Below are positions 42,977 through 51,558 of a stretch of DNA of 64,000 nt, in pieces. The translations under genes and the position numbers were made by a program. This DNA comes from CAZJYI01 sp964550025. Its GTDB lineage: Bacteria; Verrucomicrobiota; Kiritimatiellia; UBA8416; CAYOBW01. The stretch lies in NCBI GenBank assembly GCA_964550025.1, contig CAZJYI010000049.1, positions 6,691-70,690 on the forward strand, written 5' to 3'. Positions within the stretch are counted from its first letter, which is position 1; each line of letters begins with the position of its first letter. The notes below the pieces were generated by a model. That model was not told the DNA's origin and did no database searches. It saw nothing but the letters and a program-made list of their open reading frames with translations.

Positions 42977-45942
42977 GGATGTTCCAGGTGTATCCGTTGG
43001 GTTGCCGGTTTGCCGCTGCGGCGCGGGTGGATAACCACGACGTCGGTCTTGCCTGCCTGGCTGACGCTCAGTACTACGCGGCCGTCCCTGTCCTCGACCC
43101 TGGCGCGAACCGCCGGGCGAGTGTTGCGGTAGGGCGTCAAGACCCATGCCAGCCGCGCCGGGCCCCGCGCCTGCAGCCTGTAGTTCAGGACCGGTATGGG
43201 CTTCTTCTTCCTGGCCGGGGCGAACCCGAGCACGGGATCTTCGCGGCCTTTGACGATATTGAGGGAGAGTCCCGCGGTCGGTGCCGGCGTCACCAGCAGG
43301 TTCGCCACACCGTCGTCCGCGCCCCAGGCGGCGAGCGTCTTCGGGTCGTGTTTGGCATTGTCGCTGTTCAGATGCCACAGGATGTCGTACGTGTGCTCTC
43401 CGCGTGCGTGCAGCCAGTCCGCGACGACCCAGTAGTCGGGGCGGACGAAAACGACAACGCGTTCGTGTGTGACGCTCTTGTCACGCTTGGGCCCGTAGCC
43501 GTCATCGTAAACACCGTCCGCGGCGTCGAAGCGGTCCGTCGATATCCAGAGGTTGTCCAGCGGCTTCTCCGTTTCGTACGTTTCGCGCAGCCCGCGGCGG
43601 TGCTGCTCCTGCCCGTCGACCAGGATCGTGTTGTGCGCCCACGCTCCGAGCACGTAGCGGCGGAACTTGCTCTGGTCGTAGCTGTAGGTGCCTGCTTCGG
43701 TCAACAGGACGCGTCCCATTCCGTAGATGAACATCGACAGCTTGTCCTCGTGCTGGTGGCCGATGCCGAAGGGGCCGGATTCGAACAGCAAGTAGAGGTC
43801 GTCGCGCTCCCAACCGGAGCGCATTACGTACTGGCCGGCGTAGGGGAAGGTCACGGACGTGTAGGCGGGGGGGGTGCCCTCGAGTCCTTTCGTGGCGCCC
43901 CAGCGGAAATCCTCCCGTTCGAAGAGCTCGACGCCTTCTGCCAGCGAGTCGAGCATCCGCGTGTAGCCCGCATCGTTCAGCGGCGGGAGACAGCCTTCCG
44001 GGGTCATGGCCTTCAGGTTGTAGTCGTACATCCGCTCGAGTCCCGCAAGGTACTTCCCCGGCATGGCCGTGCCGTTGCGGTGAGCCAGTCGGTACAGGTC
44101 CACGAAGTTTCGCCGCGCGACCTGGTGGTAGCCCGTCGTCAACTCCTTCTGAGCACCGTCGGGATAGACTTGCCTGTCAAGCTCGGCCGTCAGCCGGTCG
44201 ACGGCCGTCAGCACCCACTTGCGGGCGTCCCGGCACTCGGGAAAGAGGATTCCCAGGTGCCCCAGTCCGTTGCATTCCATGGTGACCCAATTGCCGCCGT
44301 GGGCCGGGTGTTCGAGCGTGATACGCATCAGATGGCGCGCGTGCTCGATCCAGGACTTCATGAACACCACCAGGTCGTCGGGCTTGAGGGAGGGTGAGCC
44401 GAGGAAGTACTGCAGCGAGTCCGGCCACGAACCGGAGCAGCGGATGCCGGCCTCGATCGTGCGCCACGTCAGCGTGTTGTTCCCGGTCCCGTAGAGCAGG
44501 TACGGGTTGTCTTCCACCCAGTCCCGCATCTGCGCGATCCACCCGCGCGCGTACTTCTCGTCGCCCGTTTGCCAGTACGCGCGCCCAAGCGTCGGCCATT
44601 GGTCGAAGCGGTTCAGACTGTAGGTCCATTCCCGCGTGAATGCCGGGTCGGTCGGGTCGCGCCTGTTCGAGGTCCAGTCGATGTCGTCGCCAAGGTGGTG
44701 ACCCCAGAACATGTGGTTCAAAACGGCGTCGGCCGCCCGTGTGTCCGGCGGTTCCGAATCGGCTGTCAGCGTAATGATGTCTCCCGTGGCCCGGGCCGAA
44801 TGCACCCACATGCGCAGTGCCGTGAAACCGCGCCAGTCGCGCGGGACGCCGTCTACGGCCAGTCCCTGCTGTGCGGGCAGGTCCGACCACAGGCCCGCCC
44901 GTCTCCCGCCGTGCACCTGGTTCGTGGTCACCGCAACGGTTCGCCAACGCTTCGTGCTTTCCGTCGTCTCGAAGTCGCCGAGGACGTGGCGTTTCTCTCC
45001 CACAAGCTCGACGTCGTCGAACGTGAGGGACGTGTCGCGGCTGGGGGAGCGGTCGCCGTAGCTCGCGCTGAACCGCAGGTTGGCAATGTAGTGCCAGCCG
45101 ACCGGTTTGCGCGCCTTGCTCCACTCTGCCAGGGGAAGCGTAATCTCCTTCCATCCCGTCCAGTCGATCTTGATGCGCGCGGCGAAGTAGTCCCACCCGT
45201 CGCTGCCGCCTTCCGGGATCCGCGGCACCTGCGGCCGGTCGCGCCAGTCGATCCGCCATGTCGGCCGCGTACGCGACCGCATGTGCGTCAGGAAGGCGGC
45301 CTTGGCGTCCTCGATCCGACCCGCGTCAAAGGCTCTGCGGACTTCCGCCAGGTCGGGGCGCGACAGGTCCAGGCTGCGGAAGAACTCACGGTCGGTCATG
45401 CGCGGGCCCGGCTGCGGCGGGTCGTACTCGAGGCGGATGCTGTCGATCAGCACGTTGGCCCGTGCGTCGGGTGTATTACCCCAGCCGCTCGCCGTGAATC
45501 GCATGCCGTCGACCTGGTCCCATCCCCGCGGGGAGCGCGTCCCGTCCTTGCCGCCGATGGGCAGAACCAGCTCCTTCCATCCCGTGAAGTCCAACCGCAC
45601 GCCGTAGCCCCAGTAGTCGCCGCCCTCCGTATCGGGGTTCTCCGACGAGATAATGACCATGAAGCGTGTTGGCACGGGGCGCCCGTTGTGGACCCACAGC
45701 CGCAGCAGGTTGTACCCGCGCCAGTCCTTGGGGACGTCGGGCACGTGGAACCCGCTCGTCCGCTTGTGGTCCTGCCAGCGAATGGCGCCCTTTCCCTGCT
45801 TCACGTTGCGCAGCTCGACGCCGACGCCTTTCACCGCAACGGCGCTGTCGCAGTCCCAGAGCATGCGGGGCGGGCGGGCATGGGCGAGAGAAGGTGACAG
45901 CAGGCAGGTCGCGGCGAGTATGGGTGCGGATAGTCTGGTCAT
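42973..45942 (-). CDS. Heparinase II/III-like polysaccharide lyase
   Basis: This 989-residue exported protein starts with a signal peptide (APILAATCLLSPSLAHA). Two CBM-like beta sandwiches follow (about 25-160 and 225-360), then an alpha/alpha toroid (about 400-640: TWRTIEAGIRCSGSW, GNWVTMECNGLGHLGILF) and a beta-sheet C-terminal heparinase II/III domain (about 650-950). The latter contains QYVMRSGWERDDLYLLFESGPFGIGHQHEDKLS with the histidines typical of the catalytic site, and VVVFVRPDYWVVADWL. The family cleaves uronic-acid containing polysaccharides by beta-elimination; substrate unclear. A weak AGGGA site precedes the ATG. Its stop TAG is inside the GTAG head of the REP at 42973. Confidence 0.88.
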   Translation of the reverse strand: MTRLSAPILAATCLLSPSLAHARPPRMLWDCDSAVAVKGVGVELRNVKQGKGAIRWQDHKRTSGFHVPDVPKDWRGYNLLRLWVHNGRPVPTRFMVIISSENPDTEGGDYWGYGVRLDFTGWKELVLPIGGKDGTRSPRGWDQVDGMRFTASGWGNTPDARANVLIDSIRLEYDPPQPGPRMTDREFFRSLDLSRPDLAEVRRAFDAGRIEDAKAAFLTHMRSRTRPTWRIDWRDRPQVPRIPEGGSDGWDYFAARIKIDWTGWKEITLPLAEWSKARKPVGWHYIANLRFSASYGDRSPSRDTSLTFDDVELVGEKRHVLGDFETTESTKRWRTVAVTTNQVHGGRRAGLWSDLPAQQGLAVDGVPRDWRGFTALRMWVHSARATGDIITLTADSEPPDTRAADAVLNHMFWGHHLGDDIDWTSNRRDPTDPAFTREWTYSLNRFDQWPTLGRAYWQTGDEKYARGWIAQMRDWVEDNPYLLYGTGNNTLTWRTIEAGIRCSGSWPDSLQYFLGSPSLKPDDLVVFMKSWIEHARHLMRITLEHPAHGGNWVTMECNGLGHLGILFPECRDARKWVLTAVDRLTAELDRQVYPDGAQKELTTGYHQVARRNFVDLYRLAHRNGTAMPGKYLAGLERMYDYNLKAMTPEGCLPPLNDAGYTRMLDSLAEGVELFEREDFRWGATKGLEGTPPAYTSVTFPYAGQYVMRSGWERDDLYLLFESGPFGIGHQHEDKLSMFIYGMGRVLLTEAGTYSYDQSKFRRYVLGAWAHNTILVDGQEQHRRGLRETYETEKPLDNLWISTDRFDAADGVYDDGYGPKRDKSVTHERVVVFVRPDYWVVADWLHARGEHTYDILWHLNSDNAKHDPKTLAAWGADDGVANLLVTPAPTAGLSLNIVKGREDPVLGFAPARKKKPIPVLNYRLQARGPARLAWVLTPYRNTRPAVRARVEDRDGRVVLSVSQAGKTDVVVIHPRRSGKPATQRIHLEHP

Positions 45943-45966
45943 AGCCGGGGGTCCCTGTGCATGTGC

Positions 45967-46353
45967 TCAGTTTAGTCGTGCCAACTGCGGCAGGTGGTCG
46001 AAGTGATGGTCGCGAGAATATAGGAGAAGGTTGTGCTGCTGGACCAGCGACGCTATCCAAATGTCGTTCGTGGGGATCGGTGTGCCCTGAGTCCGCAACT
46101 GGCGCAAGATCCTCGCGTAGTGGAAGGTGGTCTGTTCGTCCGCAAAGAGGCACGTAACGCGGGGCGTGTTCAGGAACCTGCTGAGAACGGCTTCGTTGCG
46201 TCGGGCCAGAGTCCCGCATTCGAAGCCGGCACGAAGTTCGGTAAGAACGGGAAACGGTACACAGACGCGGGACGCAGTCCTGAGACGCTCAACGGCGTCC
46301 GGTTGTCCCTCGCAGAAGTCACGGTAGCGGTTGGTGTCGATCGCAATGATCAC
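45967..46353 (-). CDS. VapC-type PIN-domain toxin
   Basis: This 128-residue PIN-domain protein has the acidic positions D in IAIDTNRYRDF, E in VLTELRAG, D in TNDIWIAS and D in YSRDHHFDHL. These residues form the metal site of VapC ribonucleases, which cleave tRNA or rRNA. I use the GTG at 46353: it forms a GTGA overlap with the antitoxin stop and has GGAG 8 nt upstream. A GTG two codons earlier is possible. It is the second gene of a classical antitoxin-toxin pair. Confidence 0.88.
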   Translation of the reverse strand: MIIAIDTNRYRDFCEGQPDAVERLRTASRVCVPFPVLTELRAGFECGTLARRNEAVLSRFLNTPRVTCLFADEQTTFHYARILRQLRTQGTPIPTNDIWIASLVQQHNLLLYSRDHHFDHLPQLARLN

Positions 46354-46607
46354 TTCCACAACTCCGCGTCGATCCGGTCCATGTCCTCCATCGCCTTGTC
46401 GAAGGCGTCATCCTGTGCCCACGTGCCGATCAAATCGTCCATGTCGTGGTGCACGACCCGTTCGGTCTCCATGCCCAGCCCTCGTGACAGGGCCGCGAGC
46501 GCCGTTGTATTCAGGCTGGTGCCGTACTCGGCCGCGGCTTCCCGAAGCTGCGTATCTACACGTTTCGGGATATTGCGCAAGGTGTATTGTATGCCGTCCC
46601 TCTTCAT
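46350..46607 (-). CDS. Ribbon-helix-helix antitoxin of the first PIN toxin
   Basis: This 85-residue protein has an N-terminal Arc/FitA-like ribbon-helix-helix (IQYTLRNIPKRVDTQLREAAAEYGTSLNTTALAALSR) that should bind operator DNA as a dimer. The acidic C-terminal tail (MEDMDRIDAELWK) would wrap the PIN toxin. The ATG at 46607 is followed by a -10 box only 9 nt upstream, whose spacer is a perfect operator palindrome, and there is no Shine-Dalgarno sequence. The stop overlaps the toxin start as GTGA. Confidence 0.85.
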   Translation of the reverse strand: MKRDGIQYTLRNIPKRVDTQLREAAAEYGTSLNTTALAALSRGLGMETERVVHHDMDDLIGTWAQDDAFDKAMEDMDRIDAELWK

Positions 46608-46616
46608 TGTGCCTGT

Positions 46617-46645
46617 ACAATATGCATGCATTGCATGCATGTCAA
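46617..46645 (-). promoter_or_regulatory. Antitoxin promoter with operator palindrome filling the spacer
   Basis: Minus strand: TTGACA (46645-46640), a 17-nt spacer and TATTGT (46622-46617). The spacer lies inside the 19-nt perfect palindrome ATGCATGCA-T-TGCATGCAT (46622-46640), the likely antitoxin operator. The antitoxin ATG begins 10 nt after the -10 box, so the mRNA should be leaderless or nearly so. Confidence 0.7.
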
Positions 46646-46748
46646 GCATGCATTTTGACCCTTAGCCCTAGGTTCACGGGTGTGCGTTTCTCGTAACTCA
46701 CTCCGACGAAGTCATATGCGTGGATCGTGCAGGCAAGAAGGGAGCTCG

Positions 46749-46832
46749 GCTGACGACTACGGCGACGATTACGGTGGACGATTCCGAGAATCTCCCCCTC
46801 GTCAGTCGTAATCGTCGCCTTAATCGTCAACC
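46749..46832. repeat. Word-repeat hairpin, GACGATTACG type
   Basis: The left arm (46749-46781) is GACGACTACGGCGACGATT and further copies; the right arm (46799-46832) contains the complements CGTAATCGTCGCC and AATCGTC. About 27 of 33 positions pair across an 18-nt loop. Confidence 0.75.
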
Positions 46833-47022
46833 ATTCAGGGTGTTGAGCATCGTACGACCGCGAAGACAACACACGCACTACGAGTTGCCGCCTTGTGCAA
46901 CATACGGATATGGAACGAGTTGCGAGAGAGAACCGCACTGCCTCCGCCCTACTCCCCGAGAGATACCCGCTACGTTGTGGAAGTCAGGCCGTCCAGATGC
47001 TAGTGTTCAGTGTGAAGAGAAG

Positions 47023-47661
47023 ATGAAATGCCTGCTCACCATCCTGCTGGCCTTGGCGGCTGGCTGCACTACGCACGGACCGCTCACTGAGCAGTCCCGG
47101 TGTGACAGCACAAACGGTCTGGCCATCAAGTCGGAGCTGAAGCCGTCGTGTCTGCGGCCCGGTGAGGATGCCGTTCTTACCGTGACTTTCAGGAACGTCT
47201 CCAGAAAGGCAATCGCAGTGCCACGCGGTTACACCTTCATGTTCTGCAGCCTGCGCGACAGCAAAGGGCAGCTAGTGCGGCCGTACAGCGGCAACGTCGA
47301 CTATGAGCCAGTTCGTCCATCCGATTTCATCACTATTCCTCCGAGCTCGGCCATCACGAACGGGGCGGTATTCGCGCTACATCATGTTGATACCGCCCGA
47401 TGGCCCGAGAAACCGGCATCCGAGGTCCTTCTGTCGACCGAAGATCTTATGAGCTACCCTGTGACGAACGACGTATATGAGTTGGTGCCACATCACAGGT
47501 TGCGAGAAGACCGGTATCGGCTCTGTCGGGGGATCTTCGGCGCGAAGTTCTGGTTTCTCCTGCGGGTCGGCGGAGTTCCGTGGACAGGGGACGTTGAAAC
47601 GGGGCCACTGTCCCTTCAGATACTGACGGAACCCGAAGAGAGAAAAGAGGCTGAACAGTGA
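47023..47661 (+). CDS. Small lipoprotein of unknown function
   Basis: This 212-residue protein has a signal with lipobox LAAGC (LLTILLALAAGC), so it should be lipidated at Cys14 and envelope-anchored. The body is beta-rich (AVLTVTFRNVSRKAIAVP, YTFMFCSLRDSKGQLV, PSDFITIPPSSAI), resembling Ig-like folds. I recognise no family. The ATG at 47023 has only a weak site. It is followed 122 nt later by a retropepsin-like gene. Confidence 0.75.
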   Translation: MKCLLTILLALAAGCTTHGPLTEQSRCDSTNGLAIKSELKPSCLRPGEDAVLTVTFRNVSRKAIAVPRGYTFMFCSLRDSKGQLVRPYSGNVDYEPVRPSDFITIPPSSAITNGAVFALHHVDTARWPEKPASEVLLSTEDLMSYPVTNDVYELVPHHRLREDRYRLCRGIFGAKFWFLLRVGGVPWTGDVETGPLSLQILTEPEERKEAEQ

Positions 47662-47783
47662 GAGGCCGTCAGTCGGCGCGCCGGCCCACTGGGCGTCTCT
47701 CATCGTTCGCCGAGCGACAGGGAAAGGACATGGCGCTTGCAGTTGCGACGGCATGTTGGTAACGTACTGCTGAGGTGGCGGAG

Positions 47784-48170
47784 ATGGGAAGAATCGCAAC
47801 GTCCGTGAAGATCGAGAATCCGTTGGATCCGGAGAAGAAGATCCGATGCGATGCGCTCGTGGACACTGGCGCATCACACATGGTCCTGCCTTCTGCCTGG
47901 CGTGACAGGCTTGGGGATTTGGAGGTCGCTCGTCACGTGAAACTCTCACTGGCGACGCAAGCATCCGCAGACGGGATCGTTTGCGGGCCGGTGCGCATAC
48001 GGATCGAGGGATTCGAGCCTGTCTTCACTGAGGTCGTCTTCGTTGACATGGAGCCGGAGGATGGTGACTTCGAGCCATTGCTCGGCTACACCGTGCTTGA
48101 GCAGAGCCAGGCAGCCGTGGACATGTTCGGCCATCGCCTGATTCACGTCAAAAGGCTAGACCTGAAGTAG
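47784..48170 (+). CDS. Single-domain retropepsin-like aspartic protease (second)
   Basis: This 128-residue protein of clan AA carries D27-TGA (DALVDTGASHMVLP), a flap-like KLSLATQASADG and LLGYTVLEQS positions. A homodimer would form the active site. GGTGGCGGAG precedes the ATG at 47784; a GTG three codons earlier is possible. The catalytic Asp is at residue 27, as in the first copy (39729-40118), though the sequences otherwise differ. The hairpin at 48201-48241 follows. Confidence 0.82.
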   Translation: MGRIATSVKIENPLDPEKKIRCDALVDTGASHMVLPSAWRDRLGDLEVARHVKLSLATQASADGIVCGPVRIRIEGFEPVFTEVVFVDMEPEDGDFEPLLGYTVLEQSQAAVDMFGHRLIHVKRLDLK

Positions 48171-48200
48171 AGCGTGGCGAACAACCGTGTGGACTACGAC

Positions 48201-48241
48201 ACTGAAAAAGGCGCGCCGTTCGCGGCGCGCCTTCTCAGTGC
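48201..48241. terminator. Terminator-like hairpin
   Basis: Stem of CACTGAAAAAGGCGCGCCG (48201-48219), loop TTCG, and the complementary arm 48224-48241. The closing arm contains CCTTCTC but no T-run. It follows the second retropepsin gene by 30 nt. Confidence 0.65.
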
Positions 48242-48514
48242 GGGTCACGCGAGGACGTTCGCGTGAGCTTGATGCGGTAGCATGATGCGAGATGCGGGAT
48301 TCCTGGATCTCGTGGTTGCCCTCCACAACCGCGGATTGGCGGGGGTTGCGATTGGCGGCGGGCACCCGCATCTGTTCTCAATGTTGCGAAGTCGGATCGG
48401 TGCCGAGCGTCGAACTCCCCCCGCTGTCACGTCGCCAGGCATGCTCTCTCCCTCTGGCGTTCCTGGTGCGCGTTCGGGGTGCCGTGCCACAGGCAGGTCC
48501 GCCTGCGGCGGATA

Positions 48515-48540
48515 ACCCGACCCTCCAGGAACCCGGAACG
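48515..48540. repeat. Short dispersed repeat (CCGACCCTCCAGGAA)
   Basis: Matches 63890-63915 at 22 of 26 positions. Both copies follow an inverted G-rich stem. Probably a fragment of a REP-like family. Confidence 0.5.
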
Positions 48541-48617
48541 CTGGTTCTGCGTGCTGGAGGGACGGCTGACACGCCGTCCGTCTTCCAATCTGGAACGGAT
48601 TCTGCTTATGGTCAAGC

Positions 48618-49574
48618 ATGAGTTCCTGCACGTCATCAACCGCGCTCCGAAGTGCGCCCAAAGTCCTGCTGGGCATCACCGAGCGGGGTGTGCAGCGTAA
48701 GCTACTCGTTGCCTATGCCCTCACTTTCGTTTTGCCAACGGCATTCTGCCTGTTCTGCGTCGTCCAACTCGCCGTGTCGGGGGGCGTACCCTTCATGACG
48801 AAGCTCGGACTCCTGATCGGACTGCCCTCCGTAACGGCCATGTCACTTGGGGGATTCCTCCTGCTGCGTGACCCGTTGCGCTGCGTTGAACAACTCTCCG
48901 CCGACGTCGAAGCCGTTGCTGCGGAATCGCCGGAGTGCGAGAGCCTGCCGGTGAACACCTGGGATGAGGCCCACCGTGCAGCGTATTTCATCACGCACGT
49001 GATTGACGGCTACCGGAACCGTCTGTCAACACTTGGCACCCGCACCCAAGAGCTCCAGGAGACCAACCGGCAGTTGCGGGACGTCGCGCTGAGCGATCCG
49101 TTGACCGGGCTCTACAACCGCCGGTTCGCGCTCGGCACGCTGAGCACGGAAGTCCAGCGTTCCATCAAGCACGGTCATCCCCTGTCGGTCCTGTTGATCG
49201 ACCCGGACGATTTCGGATCCGTCGGCGTTGCGCTGGACCAGGACGCCAGGTCAGGCATGCTCAGGGAACTTGGTCAACTCATCGATCGCCGCACGCGGCG
49301 CCTGGACCTGGTTTCCCGGTTTGGGAGTGAACGCTTCATGGCGATCCTGCTGGAGACGGGGATGGATGGCGCCGTCAGGGTCGCCGAGCGAATACGGAGC
49401 GCGGTGGCGGAACATGCCTTCGGCGGCAAGAAGGCGGATGCGCGGTCGCTAACCGTCAGCATCGGTATCGGGGCCTTCACAGGAGACGTCGTCGACTCGG
49501 ACAAGGTGATCGAGCTCGCCGAATCCTCCCTCGCCATCGCCCAGCGCACCGGTGCCAACATGGTCTGGGCGTAG
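48618..49574 (+). CDS. Degenerate GGDEF-domain protein with membrane anchor and HAMP-like linker
   Basis: This 318-residue protein has two hydrophobic segments (about 28-52 and 60-83), a HAMP-like linker (about 85-140), a coiled segment and a GGDEF fold (about 155-318: LSDPLTGLYNRRF, LSVLLIDPDDFGSVGV). The signature is FGSERF (G236-S-E-R-F240) where active diguanylate cyclases have GG(D/E)EF, so c-di-GMP synthesis is doubtful and a sensory or GTP-binding role is more likely. The start is uncertain: ATG 48618 lacks a ribosome site and in-frame GTGs lie downstream. It is 46 nt before the second sulfatase. Confidence 0.85.
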   Translation: MSSCTSSTALRSAPKVLLGITERGVQRKLLVAYALTFVLPTAFCLFCVVQLAVSGGVPFMTKLGLLIGLPSVTAMSLGGFLLLRDPLRCVEQLSADVEAVAAESPECESLPVNTWDEAHRAAYFITHVIDGYRNRLSTLGTRTQELQETNRQLRDVALSDPLTGLYNRRFALGTLSTEVQRSIKHGHPLSVLLIDPDDFGSVGVALDQDARSGMLRELGQLIDRRTRRLDLVSRFGSERFMAILLETGMDGAVRVAERIRSAVAEHAFGGKKADARSLTVSIGIGAFTGDVVDSDKVIELAESSLAIAQRTGANMVWA

Positions 49575-49584
49575 TCCTCCGTTC

Positions 49585-49613
49585 TTGCACTCCCCCTCCG
49601 GTTGCGCTAGATA
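49585..49613 (+). promoter_or_regulatory. Predicted leaderless promoter of the second sulfatase
   Basis: TTGCAC (49585-49590), 17-nt spacer, TAGATA (49608-49613). The ATG begins 8 nt later; no Shine-Dalgarno sequence is present. Confidence 0.55.
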
Positions 49614-49620
49614 GTCCTGT

Positions 49621-51036
49621 ATGAACGCATCGCAATCCCGCAGGGGCTTCCTCAAGCAGGCCGGTCTGGCCGGGGCCGGGCTCGCCGTGTTGTCCGGGCG
49701 AACATTCGCCGAACCGCCCGTGACGGCCAAGCGCCGCCCCAACGTGGTCATCGTCTTTCTCGACGACTCCGGGTTCTCCGATTTCCGTCCGTTCGGCCAA
49801 CCGCCGTATCCGACGCCGAACGTGGCGCGACTGGCCGAAGAGGGCTGCCGATTCACGAACTTCCACGTGCCGCAGGCTGTCTGCTCGGCGTCGCGCGCGG
49901 CGCTATTGACGGGATGCTATCCCGGTCGCACGAAGGTCTTCGGTGCGCACGGGCCGCGTGCCCGCGGGTTGGACCCCAAGTGGACGACGCTTGGCGAGCT
50001 GCTCAAGACGCGCGGCTACGCGACGGCCGTTTTCGGTAAGTGGCACGTCGGCGATCAGCCCGAGACACGCCCGCCGGCCCGGGGGTTCGACGAGTCCTGC
50101 GGCCTTATGTACTCGAACGACATGTGGCGCTTTCACCCCGGCACACGCCACTTCGACAAGTTCCCCCTGCAGTTCTGGGACAACGGCAAGATCACGATCG
50201 AAGACGTGACCAAGGAACAGCAGAAGATGCTCACGACGTGGTACACGGAACGTGCCGTCGATTTCATTCGACGTCACAAGTCCGAGCCGTTCTTCCTGTA
50301 CGTGCCGCACTCGATGCCGCACGTGCCGATCTTCTGCAGCGAGAAGTTTGAGGGCAAGTCCGGCGCGGGTCTCTACGGCGACGTGATGATGGAGATCGAC
50401 TGGTCGGTCGGGCAGATTGCAGAGGCGCTCGACGAGGCGGGCGTGTCCGACAATACGCTGTTCATTTTTACCTCGGACAACGGTCCCTGGGTCTCGTACG
50501 GCAACCATGCGGGTTCGACACCGTACCGCGAGGCCAAAGCGACCGGTTTCGACGGCGGGACGCGCAGTGCCTGCATCATGCGGTTTCCGGGACAGATCAG
50601 GCCGGGGAGCGTGGCCGACACCATGCTCTGCTCGATCGACGTCCTGCCGACGGTGGCGGCCCTGGCCGGCGCGAAGTTGCCGCAACACCCGGTGGACGGG
50701 AAGAACGTATGGGACGTCATCCGTGGCAGCCCCGATGCCGTTTCGCCGCAGGCATACTATCCCTTTTCGACCGGCCGTACGTTCGAGGGCGTCTTCAGCG
50801 GCGACGGTCGCTGGAAGCTCCACCTGCCACACGGGTACCGTTCGCTGGTCTCACCGGGGAAGGACGGGCTGCCGGGGAAATACACCCAGAAGAGGATCGG
50901 CCTGTCGCTGTTCGATATGGCCAATGATCCGTACGAGACCACCAACGTGATCGACAAGCATCCCGAAGTGGCCAAACGCCTGCAGACGATCGCCGACAGG
51001 CACAAGCGGCAGTTCTACGCACGACCGAAGAAGTAG
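49621..51036 (+). CDS. Tat-exported sulfatase (arylsulfatase-like)
   Basis: This 471-residue S1 sulfatase has a twin-arginine signal (SRRGFLKQAGLAGAGLAVL), so it is exported folded. The formylglycine motif is C88-SASR followed by ALLTG, and metal ligands are seen in FLDDSGF and SDNGPW. Family members hydrolyse aryl or carbohydrate sulfate esters. It differs from the first sulfatase in its CSASR motif and length. The start is ATG 49621 with a leaderless promoter. It is followed 41 nt later by a small exported protein, probably co-transcribed. Confidence 0.93.
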   Translation: MNASQSRRGFLKQAGLAGAGLAVLSGRTFAEPPVTAKRRPNVVIVFLDDSGFSDFRPFGQPPYPTPNVARLAEEGCRFTNFHVPQAVCSASRAALLTGCYPGRTKVFGAHGPRARGLDPKWTTLGELLKTRGYATAVFGKWHVGDQPETRPPARGFDESCGLMYSNDMWRFHPGTRHFDKFPLQFWDNGKITIEDVTKEQQKMLTTWYTERAVDFIRRHKSEPFFLYVPHSMPHVPIFCSEKFEGKSGAGLYGDVMMEIDWSVGQIAEALDEAGVSDNTLFIFTSDNGPWVSYGNHAGSTPYREAKATGFDGGTRSACIMRFPGQIRPGSVADTMLCSIDVLPTVAALAGAKLPQHPVDGKNVWDVIRGSPDAVSPQAYYPFSTGRTFEGVFSGDGRWKLHLPHGYRSLVSPGKDGLPGKYTQKRIGLSLFDMANDPYETTNVIDKHPEVAKRLQTIADRHKRQFYARPKK

Positions 51037-51077
51037 GGTGGCGTCAGCCCCGTGGATGGGGAAAAGGAGGAGACGGC

Positions 51078-51515
51078 ATGGTACGCAGACAGTTCATTGC
51101 ACTCGCAGCAGCTTGCGCGGCCGGCGCGCCGTTGACCGTATGGGCCGCGAACAAGCGGCGGGGGAAGAACAACAACAAGCGGAGGGGAGCCAAGCACCCC
51201 GGGCCCGGGGCGGGCGCCGCGGAATACGTCGGGAGCGTCACCGTGGCCGAGGGGGCGAGACGCATCCTCACGGTCCAGGGCAAGGTCCACAACACGACCG
51301 ACAAGGAGCCCTCGGGCTCGCGCACATTCACGGTGCCGACCTCGTGCTGGATCGAGGACCCCGGCAGGGAGAGGTCCCGCATCCGCCTGAGCGACCTTTC
51401 CCCCGGAACGCAGGTACGAGTCGGCTTCATGAAGTCGGCCGGCGGGAAATGGACGGCCAAGTCCATCACGGTCGGAGGCGCCAGGAAATCGAGTGGCGCC
51501 AAAAAGAAGAAGTAG
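51078..51515 (+). CDS. Small exported basic protein
   Basis: This 145-residue protein has an N-terminal signal (QFIALAAACAAGAPLTVWA) after a double arginine, a basic KRRGKNNNKRRG linker, and one beta-rich domain (about 50-130: VGSVTVAEGARRILTVQGKV, TFTVPTSCWIED). The tail is poly-lysine. AAGGAGGAG precedes the ATG. It follows the Tat sulfatase by 41 nt, suggesting a shared role in the periplasm. No family is recognised. Confidence 0.7.
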   Translation: MVRRQFIALAAACAAGAPLTVWAANKRRGKNNNKRRGAKHPGPGAGAAEYVGSVTVAEGARRILTVQGKVHNTTDKEPSGSRTFTVPTSCWIEDPGRERSRIRLSDLSPGTQVRVGFMKSAGGKWTAKSITVGGARKSSGAKKKK

Positions 51516-51558
51516 AGTCCGTTCCGCAAAAGCAGCGGGCGGTGTGGCGCTTCCCGTA

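Larger units (their letters stand above)
46608..47022. other. Intergenic region, 415 bp
   Basis: It contains the antitoxin promoter (46617-46645) and the GACGATTACG hairpin (46749-46832). A minus-strand frame at 46642-46938 has no homology signals and is not called. Confidence 0.6.
48171..48617. other. Intergenic region, 447 bp
   Basis: Contains the hairpin at 48201-48241, a REP-like CAGGCAGGTCCGCCTG stem near 48490 and a short repeat (48515-48540) shared with the right end of the window. No gene is supported. Confidence 0.6.

Noticed and set aside
46642..46938. A 98-codon minus-strand frame upstream of the antitoxin gene
   Set aside because: Overlaps the promoter and a repeat hairpin; no domain.
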